Source: Vitrella brassicaformis | Taxonomy: Eukaryota > Sar > Vitrellaceae | Assembly: GCA_001179505.1 (NCBI GenBank) | Contig: CDMY01000298.1 | Coordinates: 3,707 to 67,706 of the forward strand | Direction of reading: 5' to 3' | DNA: 64,000 nt | Shown: positions 35,317 through 46,802 of the stretch, in pieces | How the letters are laid out: every line of letters starts with the position of its first letter | Position numbering within the stretch: the first letter of the stretch is position 1 | The notes under the pieces: generated by a model | The model's database searches: none | What the model was told of the DNA's origin: nothing | Seen by the model: the letters and a program-made list of their open reading frames with translations, nothing else | Translations under genes and position numbers: made by a program

Positions 35317-38300
35317 CTTCAGGTGGTGGTGTGTCAGACGCCCAGTGAGGCCTCCCACCGCGACCCCGCCGGCGCGAGAGAGGAGCCCAAAGAGCCAAAG
35401 CACGACTCTGAGCCACCAGAGCCGAACCAAATGGACGACCTCCCTGACGAGCCCGATGAGTTGCCGCCCTCGCCGGGCGACTCGCAACCACCACCACGAC
35501 CCGATGACCCATCCCCGCCACCAGCAGAAGCGGCACCAGCAGCACCAGCGCCCCCACCCGCTCCACCGGCTGTCGACCAGGCGACCAAGGAGAAGAGCGA
35601 CCAGCGAAGAGAAGGGGGGCCGGCTGCGACAGAGCAGCTTGTCGATCCTCCTCGCGACCAGCCTCGCCAGACTGACCCAGAGCAGCGCGGAGGAGACCTA
35701 TGCAACACAGGCATGGCCGAGAAGGATGAGTCAAGGCAGGCCAAGGAGGACGCGGCCCCCATGGGCGATGAGGGTCTTCCAGCTGGTGGGTCGCTGGCCG
35801 ACCAGACGCCCAACCAGCAGCCATCTGCGAGTACATGTAACAAGACGGAGGAGGGGAGGGATGTCAGTCCGTCCGACAAGGCCGCAGCCAACCCACCACC
35901 AGCACGACGCGACGATGGCCAAGGAGAGGAGGAAGAGGTGGGCGAGGTCGAGAGCCCAGACGAGCCCACCCCAGCCGCCACTAAGCCGCCGTCGCCAGCC
36001 CGAGGTGAGGAGAAGGGTAAGAGCCGTGAGGAGTCCAAAGCCACCGAGGAGCCTCCAGCGGCAGCCGCCACTGGTGCGTCACCGCCGTGCAGGGACGACA
36101 AGAAGGCAAAGGATGGCGAGCAGCGTGGAGGGGAGAGCCACACAGAAGCCAAGCAGGAGGAGGAGCAGCAGCAGCAGGACCAGCAGGTGGCACGCTCTCC
36201 TCCCGCAATACCTGTGGCCCCGGCGGTGTGTCTCAACGACGAGGCCATGCTCGACGAGGACATGACCCCCGCCGCCGCACCCGCTCCACCACCAGCCAAG
36301 CCACCTTCCCCTCTGCCAGCCGAGCCACCCCGCGAGCCAACTCCACCTGCATCACCCGAGAAGGGCCCGGCAGCCAAACCACCTCAAGACACTCACACGG
36401 CCAACCGAGACAAGAAAGAGGACAAGAAGGGCACCGAGGATGGGCAGAAGGGCCCGGCTGCGTCAGAAGAGGAGAGCCCGGCGGGTCATGGAAGGGCTGG
36501 CAGCGGTGATGGGAGTGTGAGGGAGAGCGAGAAGGACGACGGTGGCCGTTCTGAGGTGCAGATGTCGGTGGATGGGGGCGAGAGCACGGGACGCAACGAT
36601 GACAGGGACGGGGACAAGGACAAGGACAAGAACAAAAAGAAGAAGCGGGCGAGGGGGCCATCGCCGCCTGCGGACCTATTCGACGGGTGGGTGAGGGACA
36701 CCACACCACACAGCACACACGACCACACGGACACATGAATGAGCAACACGCGCCTTCCTGTCCTCCCTGTTGTAGGTACACCCCTCAGCTCATCTTCACA
36801 TCAGTACGTCGTCGCGAGATCAAGCGCCGCGACCCCAACGTCCCCCCCGACCAGCTGCACGAGCGTGTGTGCAAGTCATGGGAGGCCTTCCAGCAGCTGC
36901 CTCAGCACGAGCAGCAAGAGTTCACAAGCCAACTGGAGGCCTGCCGGCTGGGCAACCCCCACATCCCACTCGCGGCCTTCTTCAGCAACCAGCCGGTCAT
37001 CACGCCAATCGAGCAGCGGGAGAGAGAGCAACGGGGAGAGGGTAAGGGCGAGCCGGCGGCTGCTGCGGCCGCTGAGAGGCCGAGGGCTGCCACCAAGCGC
37101 GGACCGTCCCCTTCTGCCGCCCCTCCATCTGACCGTGCTGCAAGCGCTGCGTCGGCTCCAGACGACCAGCAGGACAAACCGGTGAAGAAGAGGAAATACC
37201 GGTCTCGCGAGGTGCCCCCCGCCCCCCTCCCCTCTCTCCAGCTTCCGGGCATCGCAAGTCGGCGGAGCCCTCCAGGCCGCGACGACGAATCGCCACAAGT
37301 AGGCGTGGGTTTCCTGCGAGCCCATCTGAAGCCCGAGGGTGCGACCGTGCGTTATCGGCCGATGGTGCTGGACTACAGCAGCAACGGCGGTGGGATGGTG
37401 CGGGGCAGTTTGAGTGTGGAGAAGTACCGTGGCAAGAGGGGAGCAGGGAGTGGGGGTGGGGCGGGCAAGGGGGCCGCTGCTAGTGCAGCTGCTGCTGTGG
37501 CTCTGGTGAGAGAGCTGAGTGCGTGGGACTGGTGGATGGGCAAAGACAAAAACACCGCCACTGCTGGTACGTACTTACGGGGATGGGGAGGGAGAAAACG
37601 ACCACAGCACGATTGATTGTCTCATTGCGCTGCGCACGTTCTCCTTGTCTCTGTGTGTCTGTGTGGGTCAGGTGCGGCTGTGCAGTATGCGTACAAGACG
37701 GCTCCCACGGCCTACACGGCCTGGTGGGACGCCAAGGTCATCGAGGCAAACCACGCCAACATACACATACGATTCAGGACCGCAGCCAACGCACCAGCAC
37801 AGGTCAGTCAGCAGCAGACCCCTCCACCCTCATGCTGTAGGCATCTGTTGTGTCACGTGTATGCAGACAAGGTGGCTGACGCGTGAGCAGTTCCTGCCCT
37901 GCTCAGTGCCCGTGCGCGACCCGCCAGAGGGCGTGTTCCGCATCACGCCGCCAGGGGTGGAGAGGGACGCCTCAGATCTCTACGTGGGTGCGTGCGTGTG
38001 TGTGGCCAACGAGGAGAACACACTCGAGCTGTACGATGCGGTAATCCTGGACGTCTTCCGCGACGGCGGGGGACGCGACAAGTGAGTGAGCCAGAACGTG
38101 GCCATGACAGTGACGCATTCTCTCCATCCATGGAATCTTCTTTCTCTTTCCTTCTCTCAGCGGGCCATCTGTGAAGCTCTTCTACTTCGTCGATAATGGC
38201 ATCGATGACCGGCTGAAGGCCTCCTACGTGCGGCACAAGCTGCCCTACGAGCTGCACCCCTCGCCCCTCTCTCCCGCCCGCGACGCACCCAACCAGCAGG

Positions 38301-39064
38301 CGGCCACGCCCGACGAGAGTTACGACTGGACGGTGCCGCGGCCGTGCGACACGCCCAAGAACAAGGAGGGTCCCTCCATCAACATGACACTCATACCTTA
38401 CTGGATCGACTGCCCGGCGTCGGCACACGTCTGGCGGCACGTCGATGCGGCCATTGTGCTGCCCAAGGGCGCACAGCCGGCCATCCCCGACCTCTGCGGA
38501 CAGCCAGGCGAGAGCAACAACAGCAAGAGGGAGGAGGGAGGTGGTGCAGACGACGTCGGGCGTGAGAGAGACGACAGTGACAGCGACGAGTCGTCGTCAG
38601 AGGAGGAGGAGCAGCTACTGGAGAGCCGGCTGGCGAAGCTGCCCATCAACCTGGACACAGCTGCCGACGGGGAGCCCTCATCGCCATCGTCCGAGGAGAG
38701 CAGGGAAAAGGAGAAGAAGCACAAGAAACGGAAACAGACTGAGACGAAGAAAGATAAAGACAAAGCCAAAGGCGAGGGTGGCGGCCGTGACCGTGACGCC
38801 CATCCCAGCCACAAGCCACCCCCCAAGAAACGCAAGAAGGACCAACAAGACGGCGGCAAGAAGTCCTCCCTCTCGCCCCGGTTCGCCGTGTCGCCGCCGC
38901 GTGCCATGGTGCCGGTGAAGGAGCTCAAGCCGCCGCCCAAGAGGCGGCACGATGAGGGGCAGGGGGAGGGGGCATCAGACGAGGGTGGTGACAGCAGCAG
39001 CCACGCTGACAAGGGCAGACTGGCCGCACCGTCCATCGGTCAGCAAGCGCACATGTCTCTATGA
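34061..39064 (+). CDS. Large disordered chromatin-type protein with HMG-like and Tudor/Agenet-like segments
   Basis: Eight or so exons (34061-34145, 34221-34330, about 34446-35193, about 35323-36687, about 36777-37566, about 37673-37801, about 37868-38082, about 38161-39064) encode roughly 1,400 residues. The N-terminus has a Cys-rich start (FCSACGALSSGVEG). A long acidic/Pro-rich region includes an AT-hook-like GRGGGSQRPRGRKSG. The segment YTPQLIFTSVRRREIKRRDP, VCKSWEAFQQLPQHEQQEF resembles an HMG box. Downstream, TAWWDAKVIEANHANIHIRF and LYVGACVCVANEENTLELYD then AVILDVF look like paired Tudor/Agenet-type barrels. The C-terminus is basic with NLS clusters (KKHKKRKQTETKKDKDK, PPPKKRKKDQQ). 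A nuclear chromatin role is inferred from composition and weak domain resemblance. Confidence 0.62.
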
Positions 39065-39694
39065 CATGACATGAAAACACCACACCTACTGAGTTGAGTG
39101 TGTCTGTTGGTTGCGTGTGTTCGTAATGGATGCAGGTAGCAGCCAGGGCTGCGAGAAGGCTGGTGCGGGTTCGTCTGAGGGCAACTGGGTGCGGCGGAGC
39201 AGCCGCATGTCGCAGCCGCCAATGGAACGCTTTTTTTCGAGATGATAGCTGAGTGAAAGGTGCGTAATACGGAACGAATGGATTATTGCATTGATATCGA
39301 ATCGAGACCAGGGATGGATGATTTCTGTGTCTATTATCCGAGTGCTGCCGTGTGTGTTACCTTCTCATTGCATTGCGTGTGTGGGGGTCTCGGTTCTCAT
39401 TGAAACCTTCAACCCTCTCAGCCATGAGAAGCAGAAACTCATGGCTGGGTCGGTTGCGGGAGGATGTGCGGACCGAAACCATCACGCAGACGCTTGTGTG
39501 GATGCCAGCCACACTGAGTCGATGAATGCAATGCAAACAAAGAGAATGAACACTTTCCTTCTTCGTCGTCAAGAAGGAAGGCACTCATTGAGTCATGAAT
39601 GAAGTCTTTAAGCGACGTGTCAGCTGCAGCACGGCAGGGAAGGGCGGGGGAAAGAAAGTGTCTCCGACAGGTCGCCATCCATCCATGCACACAG
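39065..39694. other. Tail-to-tail intergenic region
   Basis: No gene is seen. It contains a T7 run at about 39230-39236 and a notable hairpin at 39411-39455. Confidence 0.6.
39411..39455 (+). ncRNA. 18-bp-arm hairpin, possible small RNA or 3' structure
   Basis: The arms are 39411-39428 (AACCCTCTCAGCCATGAG) and 39438-39455 (CTCATGGCTGGGTCGGTT), with a 9-nt loop. The inner 10 bp are perfect and the outer 8 have two mismatches and one G-U pair. It sits midway between two convergent gene ends. No function is known. Confidence 0.35.
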
Positions 39695-42600
39695 CTAAGA
39701 GCAGTAATACATCGTCAGTATCGAGTCGTTGTCATTCAGAAAGGGATAGTCAGGCAGATCCCCAGCAACCTGTTCACAATACAGGCACACGAAACGCACC
39801 CCACCACACCACAGCAGACACCACAGCAGCCCTTTCCCTTTGACCGACAAGCTCTTGCATGCCCATGCATCCCCACCGTGTGTGTCTGTGTAGTGTACCT
39901 CGGTGTTCGTCAGCGTCACACGAGCATCATCAGCCTCTCGTGGTCCCTGATAGCTCGTCGACCAGACGGGGACAAACATGGGATTGGTCGGTACCGATGG
40001 CTGCGGCACTGCACGCCCTTCCGAATCTGTCGGACAACCGCACCCCAGCACTTCGACGCGCACCTCCGCCAGCGACGGGTCTTGTGTGCTGCAACACGCA
40101 GAAGACACCGCATACGTCTCGGCTGCCCGATCCGATCCATAGATGATGTAATATCGTTCGTGTGTCTGCTTACATACAGTTGGTGTTGTTTGTTGCCCAG
40201 CTTCGAGGTCTCCTCCTCGTTGGTCTGCGGACCGTCCGTGTCCTGACGAACCACCAAGACGGAAGCCAGGGATGCACTGGATCCCCTGACAGCACCGTGC
40301 AACGGGGGGGTGGATGAGGCCAGGCCATGGCTGCCTGTCTGTGTCTCCCCTTACCGGTCTTTCGTCGCTTATGTCGCGGCGAGCACGGCGCGAGGGCCTC
40401 GGCGGAGGGCTGTCTTGATCCACCTGCACCCCCTCCACCATATTCTGTGCCGTCTGCTCATCCTGAGTCTGCACCACGAACTGAGAATCTGAGAAGCGAG
40501 AGCAGGGGAGATGAGCGGATGTCAGATCATCACACAGCCCTGCTTGTCTTACCATTCCTGGTGATCTGAGGTCCATTCTGAAGGACGGCCTTCTCGACAC
40601 TCTCCGCACCATTTTGGCCACCTGCGTTGTCCCACTTGGTGAGCCCGAAGCCTGGACACTCTTCGATCCCCTGCCACACACAACAAATACGGCACAACTT
40701 TCATGCATGTGTCGGAAGAGACGATGATGGATGGGGTGGGTGGGACGGCTCACATTCTCCAGCTGGATCCGCTTGATGCCCTTGAGGTTGTCGATCGACG
40801 GAGGAGGAGGGCCGTAGGGAGTGCGGCAGTCGACATGGTGGCTGTGGCTGTGCCCTACCTCCACCGAATGGGAACCACGACCCACAGACGACGTCCGAGC
40901 GAATGGCGGGGTGGGTGTCGGATGCGGCTGCACAAAGGGATTGCGCGAGGGCTGTGGTCTGTCTGTCATGGTGGCTGCTGCTGTGGATGGCGTGTGGTGC
41001 TGGGGACCCGCAGGCGATGGCCGCTCGTCGGGTATCTCGGGCACAGGCTCGCGACGATCTTTGTGTTGTGCTGTGGTGGCGGTAGATGGGTCGGAGGATG
41101 GCCAAGAGCTGTTGTCATCCCTGTCGACCTTGTTGGGCTCCGACGAGCCCTCCTTGCTGGACTCGACGGCCGATGTAATGCTTGTGGAAGGGGCATCAGT
41201 TTTTGCCTGGCGATAGGCATCGAAGATCGCCCGGAATACGCCGCGATGTTGCAGCTGGCCGGCATTGGAGGCGCTGACCAGAAACGTCCACAGGTTGCCC
41301 ACAGACCACTCAAGCTCCCGGATGCAGTTGACCACACGGGCGAGGTCGGCCACACGGGCGTCATCGATGGGGAAGTAGTGCAGGGCCCGGTTGGCCACGC
41401 TGCACGCCATCAGCTGTAGTAGCGCCTTCAGCTGCGGGTCGCCCTCAAACACACCGCACCCCCAGTTTCCTGATCAATATAGAGGAGTGAGTGTGGCACG
41501 GTGTGGATCGTGTTTTCTCCCCTTGCTTACCGGAGGCAAATGGCATGCCGCCGGCGAGTCCGTTCGATCCCGTGAGAGCCACATATGCCTTGTTGAGCTC
41601 ACGGAGCATGTACCCCTCGGTGTACTGCAGCTGCTTCCCATGAGGCATCTTCCCATAGTCGACCGCATCGAGCGCCACTACATAAGACTGCAGCCACCCT
41701 TGGTTGTCGAGGGGCGTCTGGTCGTCATAGGGGCCGGTGCAGCGGAAAGAACGGGCGTAACCCGTAAACGATGAGAAGCGCTTGGCGCCCACGATGAGGG
41801 CCGACTCATTGTCCTTGAGCGGCTCCATGAATGCACGCGACACGAGGAGCTCGGGGGAGATGGCGAAACGGATCTCCTCTTGAACACATCCTACAGATAC
41901 ACATACATAGGGGCACACGCACGATACAGATGGTCCATGCCATGGGTGCTTGGTGCGTTCTCACCTCGCCCGAGCGTGCCGCCGCCGAGGACACGATTCG
42001 CGAAGTCGGCCTGCAGGTAGGGCGAGTCCTCAATCCGCGCAGCGGCGCTCTTTACGTCCACCCCCAGCAGCGGCATGTGATTCTTGGCCCATTCAGCGCT
42101 CTTGGGCAGCTGCTGTGGAGGCACGCTGAGCCGCTGGAACACCACAGTGCGGTCCGCGTCCGCCGTCTTGTTGTTCACCGATGCGGCCATTCTGAGAAGA
42201 GAGATACATGATATAGGGAGATCTCCTGTCGGTTCCAACTCCAGTGGGAGTAGAGTACCTGTTGAAGTAGACCATGAAGCAGCAGAGCTTCCACACGCTA
42301 TCGGGTAGGGTGGATGAGACGAGGCCCGTGAAGTTGATGGATGAGGAGGTCTCTTTGCCGCCCTTGAAGAGGCAGAAGAAGCCGGCCGACAGGATGGCGA
42401 AACATTGCCGGGCCGTGACTGCGATGGTGCCGGTGGTCACATCGTCGGGCCAGCAGCGATGGACAGCAAGAGCCTCTCTTGCCATAACGGGCAAGGCCTT
42501 CTCGAGAAAAATGCCCGTGCACCGAGGTGGGATGAGGCGGAAGACTGACGGCAGGTCATTGAAGGGCTTGTTGTGGCCAACAAAGGCGCCCTTGCATCGC

Positions 42601-42728
42601 GAGATCTTGGAGAGCAATTCTCGCAGCTGGCCGCTGTGATGAATGGCCTCTTTGCCGCTCGCAATGAGCCGCAGCGCGTTGGATGCGCACCGCCACTCAT
42701 CCGAATGCTGAGAAAGCAGAGAGAACAT
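39695..42728 (-). CDS. PARG: Poly(ADP-ribose) glycohydrolase (PARG)
   Basis: This is a multi-exon gene whose product removes poly(ADP-ribose) from proteins. The N-terminal part (ATG at 42728, MFSLLSQHSDEW) holds LPDSVWKLCCFMVYFNR, followed by an exon ending ADFANRVLGGGTLGR. The catalytic signature is complete across the next junction: GCVQEEIRFAISPELLVSRA with the two adjacent Glu residues. Then come ALIVGAKRFSSFTGYARSFR, YMLRELNKAYVAL and NWGCGVFEGDPQLKALLQLM, all canonical PARG blocks. After the fold a Ser/Pro-rich tail of more than 300 residues includes two similar short units, GIEECPGFGLTKW and GIQCIPGFRLGG. The protein ends LPDYPFLNDNDSILTMYYCS. The start is uncertain because an intron acceptor (TTTCTCAG) lies just inside the first codons; see the upstream gene. 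Confidence 0.9.
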
Positions 42729-42761
42729 CCTGTGGGAAAGCCGTCTGCGTGCCGATTGCCG

Positions 42762-43946
42762 TCAGAGGAAGGGGATGCCGACTGCATCCAGGAACACCCG
42801 AATTCCTTCCAGATCTGCCGCATTGTAGGAATACACCTTTGCGAGACTAGCGTTCGCCCGCGCGTTGCGCGAGCAGTTCTGCCCTAACGTAAACTCATAA
42901 GTTTGGATTTTTCTCTCTGACCACAAGTGAGCCAGACATATATCAAGGTGTCAGATACAGAGAGCTTCACAAGATGCACATCTACACTGCCACAACAAAT
43001 ATATCCAAAGTCACTCGAACGCACCCGGATACCGTCTTGCTGCCTCCCGCGTAGATTCGTCTACACCCTCACTTTTTATCTCCTCGTATCTGTCCAGGTG
43101 AAGCTGACGCCTTCGAACCGCCTGCTTCTCCTCGGAATGCTCCGCATACAGCTGTCGACGTTTCTCGGCCCTGCTGGCACAGACACGCGCATAGTCAAAC
43201 CACACGCACACCCACGTCTGTTCCAGCGATTCCCTCTCTCGTGTGCACCTGCTCATTTGGCCGTCCCCCCCCATAGAATCCGGCACTCTCCACTCGTGAT
43301 CGCACTGGAAGGCCTCACATAGTGCCACTGACCGCGAGAACGTCCTCTGATGCTTCGAGCGGCCAGCGTCCACTACTCGGTCGATGTAGAGCCACAGCAT
43401 TGTGCGGAGCTGCTCCTCGGTCATTGCCGATGCTGTCGTACTACCAAGAAAGGCGATGGCCGTGTCATAGGGGCTGAGTCCGTTCGCGACGGGCTGGCCG
43501 TCGATGTACGGCCGCGCCCTCTTCGCAGTGTTGCTGGAGCGGATGAGAGGCACCCTCATCCCATGCTCAGGCACGGGCTGCCGCTTGAGGACGTCGGGCT
43601 CTTCCTCGTTCGCCCTCCTCTGCTGGTGGACCATCCTCCCCAGCTTCCACGGATTTCCGGTTGGGGACCTGGCAGTGGGAAAGAAGGCCTCTTCCGCTCG
43701 AATAGCTCGAAGGCCTCTTTCGTCCATGTACGTGTCGGGCTGGATGCTCTGGTGCCTCATGGTCCCGACGCGCACTCGTCGCAGGTAACCTCCTACAAGG
43801 ACATCCCTGTATCTCTCCATAATCTCGCTGCCGGTCTTGAGCTCGGCCTCCCCACCGATCCACACCGTACGTGAGCCCACCATCCAGCCACTGTTGTCGA
43901 CAGCGGGCCACCCTCTGTCGCGGGTGAGCGCCCTCTTGCTCGTCAT
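42762..43946 (-). CDS. Unknown protein, tandem upstream neighbour of PARG
   Basis: Two exons (43946-43025 and 42916-42762) join in phase, giving about 358 residues starting MTSKRALTRDRGWPAVDN. The sequence is Arg/Glu-rich, with KTGSEIMERYRDVLVGGYLR, DTYMDERGLRAIRAEEAFFP, TEEQLRTMLWLYIDRVVDAG and a helical RAEKRRQLYAEHSEEKQAVR. The second exon encodes TYEFTLGQNCSRNARANASL and AADLEGIRVFLDAVGIPFL before the stop, only 33 bp from the PARG ATG. The first exon is also open to a later stop (YPGAFE). An alternative donor after GIR would splice this gene in frame onto PARG. I do not recognise the family. Confidence 0.55.
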
Positions 43947-44000
43947 GGTTTTTGTTCTCACACTTGCTTGGGACAGTAGGGTTCGGGTCAAGGGTTTATT

Positions 44001-44017
44001 GAGCTCGCAGCTCGCAT
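44001..44017 (+). promoter_or_regulatory. Tandem AGCTCGCA motifs
   Basis: GAGCTCGCAGCTCGCATAT contains two overlapping copies of the recurrent motif, 55 bp upstream of the minus gene start at 43946 and beside the tRNA-like sequence. Confidence 0.35.
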
Positions 44018-44020
44018 ATG

Positions 44021-44094
44021 GTTCCACCTTGGGATCCGAACCCGCGACTTCCTTTGCTCCCGCTGCACGCCTTCCCAACTGAGCTGTGGTGTGG
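44021..44094 (-). pseudogene. Degenerate tRNA-like sequence (tRNA relic or SINE head)
   Basis: On the minus strand a box A-like AGCTCAGTTGGGAAGGC is followed about 30 bases later by a box B-like GGGTTCGGATCCC, the internal Pol III promoter layout. The T-stem has only three good pairs, and the acceptor and anticodon stems pair poorly, so a functional tRNA is unlikely. No poly(A) or T-run end is obvious. Confidence 0.4.
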
Positions 44095-44249
44095 GTGAGC
44101 CGATTCCCCCCCGAGCGCATTTTCATTTCTCCCCGCGCAGCCACGCCGCGTCAGGCCCTGCGGACGGAGCACGTTGAATGCGGCGGGCACCCGCGTCGTT
44201 TAACACGACCCTCCAGAGCGGGGGGGCAAGTGGAGTATAGAGAGATTTG

Positions 44250-44262
44250 GCTAAGCTCGCAG
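44250..44262 (+). promoter_or_regulatory. Extended motif GCTAAGCTCGCAG
   Basis: This is one of three exact 13-base copies in the window (also 52022-52034 and 60937-60949). It ends 13 bp before the ATG of the CEP164-type gene, so it may lie in or at the start of the 5' UTR. Confidence 0.45.
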
Positions 44263-44275
44263 ATGGATCGCCGCG

Positions 44276-46636
44276 ATGGATGTTGAGAAGGACAGGTGTG
44301 GTGGGGTGGAAGAGCTAATGCAGCACGTGAACTTCTGGGGCCTGGAGCGCCTCAGGTCCGATGAATCTGCCAGCCCCATTTCGCCACTTCTCGCGGTGGT
44401 TTCTGCTGTGTTTGTATGTAGGGCTGAGTTCGGTATGCTGGACGACGACCAAGATGAGAGGTTGACCGGTGTGCAGGCCTCAGTCTTGCTGCGGGTCAAT
44501 GGCAACCTCTCAGACCAAGACGTCACACACATCCTTGCAGGCAAAACAGGAATGGGTACCATTCGATGCAGTCCAAGTGTGTTTTCGGTGTGTGTTACCT
44601 TTGCAGAAGCCCCAAAGAGGGTGGACTTCCCGTCGTTCTGCTCCCTGCTGCTACAGGCTCTCATGGCCGATGCCAATCGGTCGCTGCCTTCGCCAGAGGA
44701 GCTTCAGGGGGCGTTGGAGTGGCTGGGGCGGGAGAGTGGACGTGGTTTCCTGGATGTGGATGGACTGATGGGGGTGATCGATCAGCCTGAGGAGGGAGGG
44801 AGCAGCGTCGGGCAGGGGGGGAGGGCAATGCTCAAGGAGGAGATGCAGTGCGATGAGGACGGCAGGATTGACTGCCGGAGGCTGGCATACAGGTGAACCA
44901 ACAAACGTACTGCAAATAATTGCGTGAGTGTGCGCCTTCCTTGGGACACACTGGACACACTGCAGGTTGCTCAATGAGTATCCACCAGAGGACGCCGGCT
45001 GCCAAGACAGAGAGACTCAGATGAGTGGCGAGAAGATGGAGGCCACTATCCATGCACTAAGAGGTCCGCAGACCGTAGAAGAAAGCACAAACTTCAATCA
45101 TGGCTATGTTGTGTTCCCTTTTTCTTTACAGCTGTGTGCTCGGCTGAGTTTCGCAGCCCTAAGAGGGCCAACCTTTCGGCCAAGAGCAGCAGCCCCAACG
45201 CATCGATGCCGCCCACGTATCCGGCCGCTGCTGAAGAGGAGATGGACTCGCCGACCCACCATCCACCGCCACAGCCACAGAATGATGTGCCAGTGCAAGC
45301 TGCTGAAGAAGAGTCCAATTCTCCCTTTGCCGATATGGACAAGTGGGCAATGAGAAAACAATCGAGCAGCTTGCTTGACAATTGCGTCTTTGCGTGTGTA
45401 GCGGTGTAGATGTGTCGTTCCCAGAGGGGGCTGAGAGCACTCCTGTCTCCAGGTGGATGATTCCTGAGGTGTATGCGTCACAAATGGGCCTCAGCGTGAG
45501 CGCGAAGTTGGCAGCTGACACATCACCATGATACAAGTCTCCTTGTCGCCGCACAGCATGGCCGTCACCGCACCTCTCAGCTGAGGAAGGAGAGCGCGGC
45601 GGCATCATCACTTGAGGAAATCAACCAGGACGACGAGGCGGTGTATCAGCTGCTGAGGCCCCTCTTGCTGATGGATCTGCCTCACCCCTGGACCGCGGTG
45701 ATGGACCCAACAAATCGGGTGTACTTCTACCACCCCGGGGCTGTGCACTCACAGGTGAGGCGTGACACAGGAAGAGAGAGAGATGCATCTATCTGCGTCT
45801 TCCCTTGCTTGCAGTGGCAGCATCCTCTGGAGCACTTCTTCATGGCTTTGATCACACTCCTCCGGTCGCTGATGCCCGGAGAGCTGCATGAGCCCAACAG
45901 GATGAAGGCCATCATCACTGTAAGCTGACAGACGCAGGCACACACACACACACACCTCTCTCTCTCTCTCTCTCTCTCTCTGCGCGCGCGCGCGTGTGTG
46001 TGTGTAGGAGAAGGTCTCGGCCCTCCTCTCCCCCACCAACATTCTCAGGTCTTATGGTCTATGGGAGGGCCCTTTCTCTGAGGACACAGCAGGCGCATCA
46101 GCGGCTCACCCTCGATGCTGGTACGTCGAGGAAATGGACGAAGCCACGAGTGTCTCCCTCCCGGCCCCTTTTGGGAGCCAGCAGCGGAACACTCATGGCA
46201 TGCCTTCACGTCAGAGAGGGCCGCACGCGAGGTGGGACAATCCAGCGAGATCGGTGGCCAACGAGATATACGTCAAGATCAGGTGTGTGAGGGGAAAGGC
46301 AACGAGCACGGGCTGCGAATGACGAGAATCCTTCCACTGGTCAGGATGCTGCGCGAGCTCTGGGGTGCTTTAGTGCCTGAGGAGCCCTTCATCTACACCG
46401 ATGACGAGCTGAGACACCAATGCAAGGCCGTCAGCACGGTGACAGCACGCTTGCTCCTTTTGTCTCATGCATGTGTGCTCTTGTCGTGTTGATATATGTG
46501 TGCAGTGTGTGTTAAGGTCTCGACAGGATGCTGGAGACACGAGTGACGAGACGCCGCCTCGTTTGGTGCCGCCGTTTGGTGTGTGTGCGTCGCCGCAGAG
46601 CCCCGCACCAAGCAAGAGGACATTTGAATGCTTGTG
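44276..46636 (+). CDS. CEP164-type WW domain protein with EF-hand-like N-terminus
   Basis: About ten exons are seen. The N-terminal region has MLDDDQDERLTGVQASVLLR and KRVDFPSFCSLLLQAL, an EF-hand-like loop-helix arrangement that has lost some calcium ligands. After an acidic, Ser/Pro-rich linker there is DDEAVYQLLRPLLLMDLPHP then WTAVMDPTNRVYFYHPGAVH and SQWQHPLEHFFMALITLLR. The two Trp, the Y-F-Y core and W-x-H-P followed by a helix match the WW domain of CEP164-like proteins, which act at centriole distal appendages. Later exons give MLRELWGALVPEEPFIYTDD and a C-terminus PSKRTFECL (stop 46634-46636). A basal-body role is inferred from the WW subtype only. A 51-bp intron (about 44557-44607) is the shortest seen. 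Confidence 0.6.
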
Positions 46637-46802
46637 ATGCACAGAAATCGACCGCATATATGTCTCAAGAGTTGGCTTATGACGCTTTGGGCGTGTGCGT
46701 GGACAAGAGATGCGCAGATTTCCTTTTGCTTCAATCAATAGTTCCATTCACTGTGCATCATGCCTCCCTCCTCTCTCGCAGTCGTTAGTGTCACAATCGT
46801 GC

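Larger units (their letters stand above)
43947..44275. other. Head-to-head promoter region with tRNA-like relic
   Basis: A 329-bp divergent spacer. It holds three AGCTCGCA motif copies (44002, 44009 and 44254 areas) and a degenerate tRNA-like sequence on the minus strand. No protein gene is seen. Confidence 0.5.

Noticed and set aside
35334-36377. Long minus-strand open frames opposite the chromatin-type gene
   Set aside because: They are antisense shadows of a GC-rich Pro/Glu-coding exon; the translation is low-complexity Ser/Gly/Ala.
44246-44262. Resemblance of TTTGGCTAAG to the end of the dinoflagellate spliced leader
   Set aside because: The match covers only about ten bases with a difference in the last part, and genomic spliced-leader relics would not explain minus-strand and far-upstream copies. 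The promoter motif explanation is simpler.
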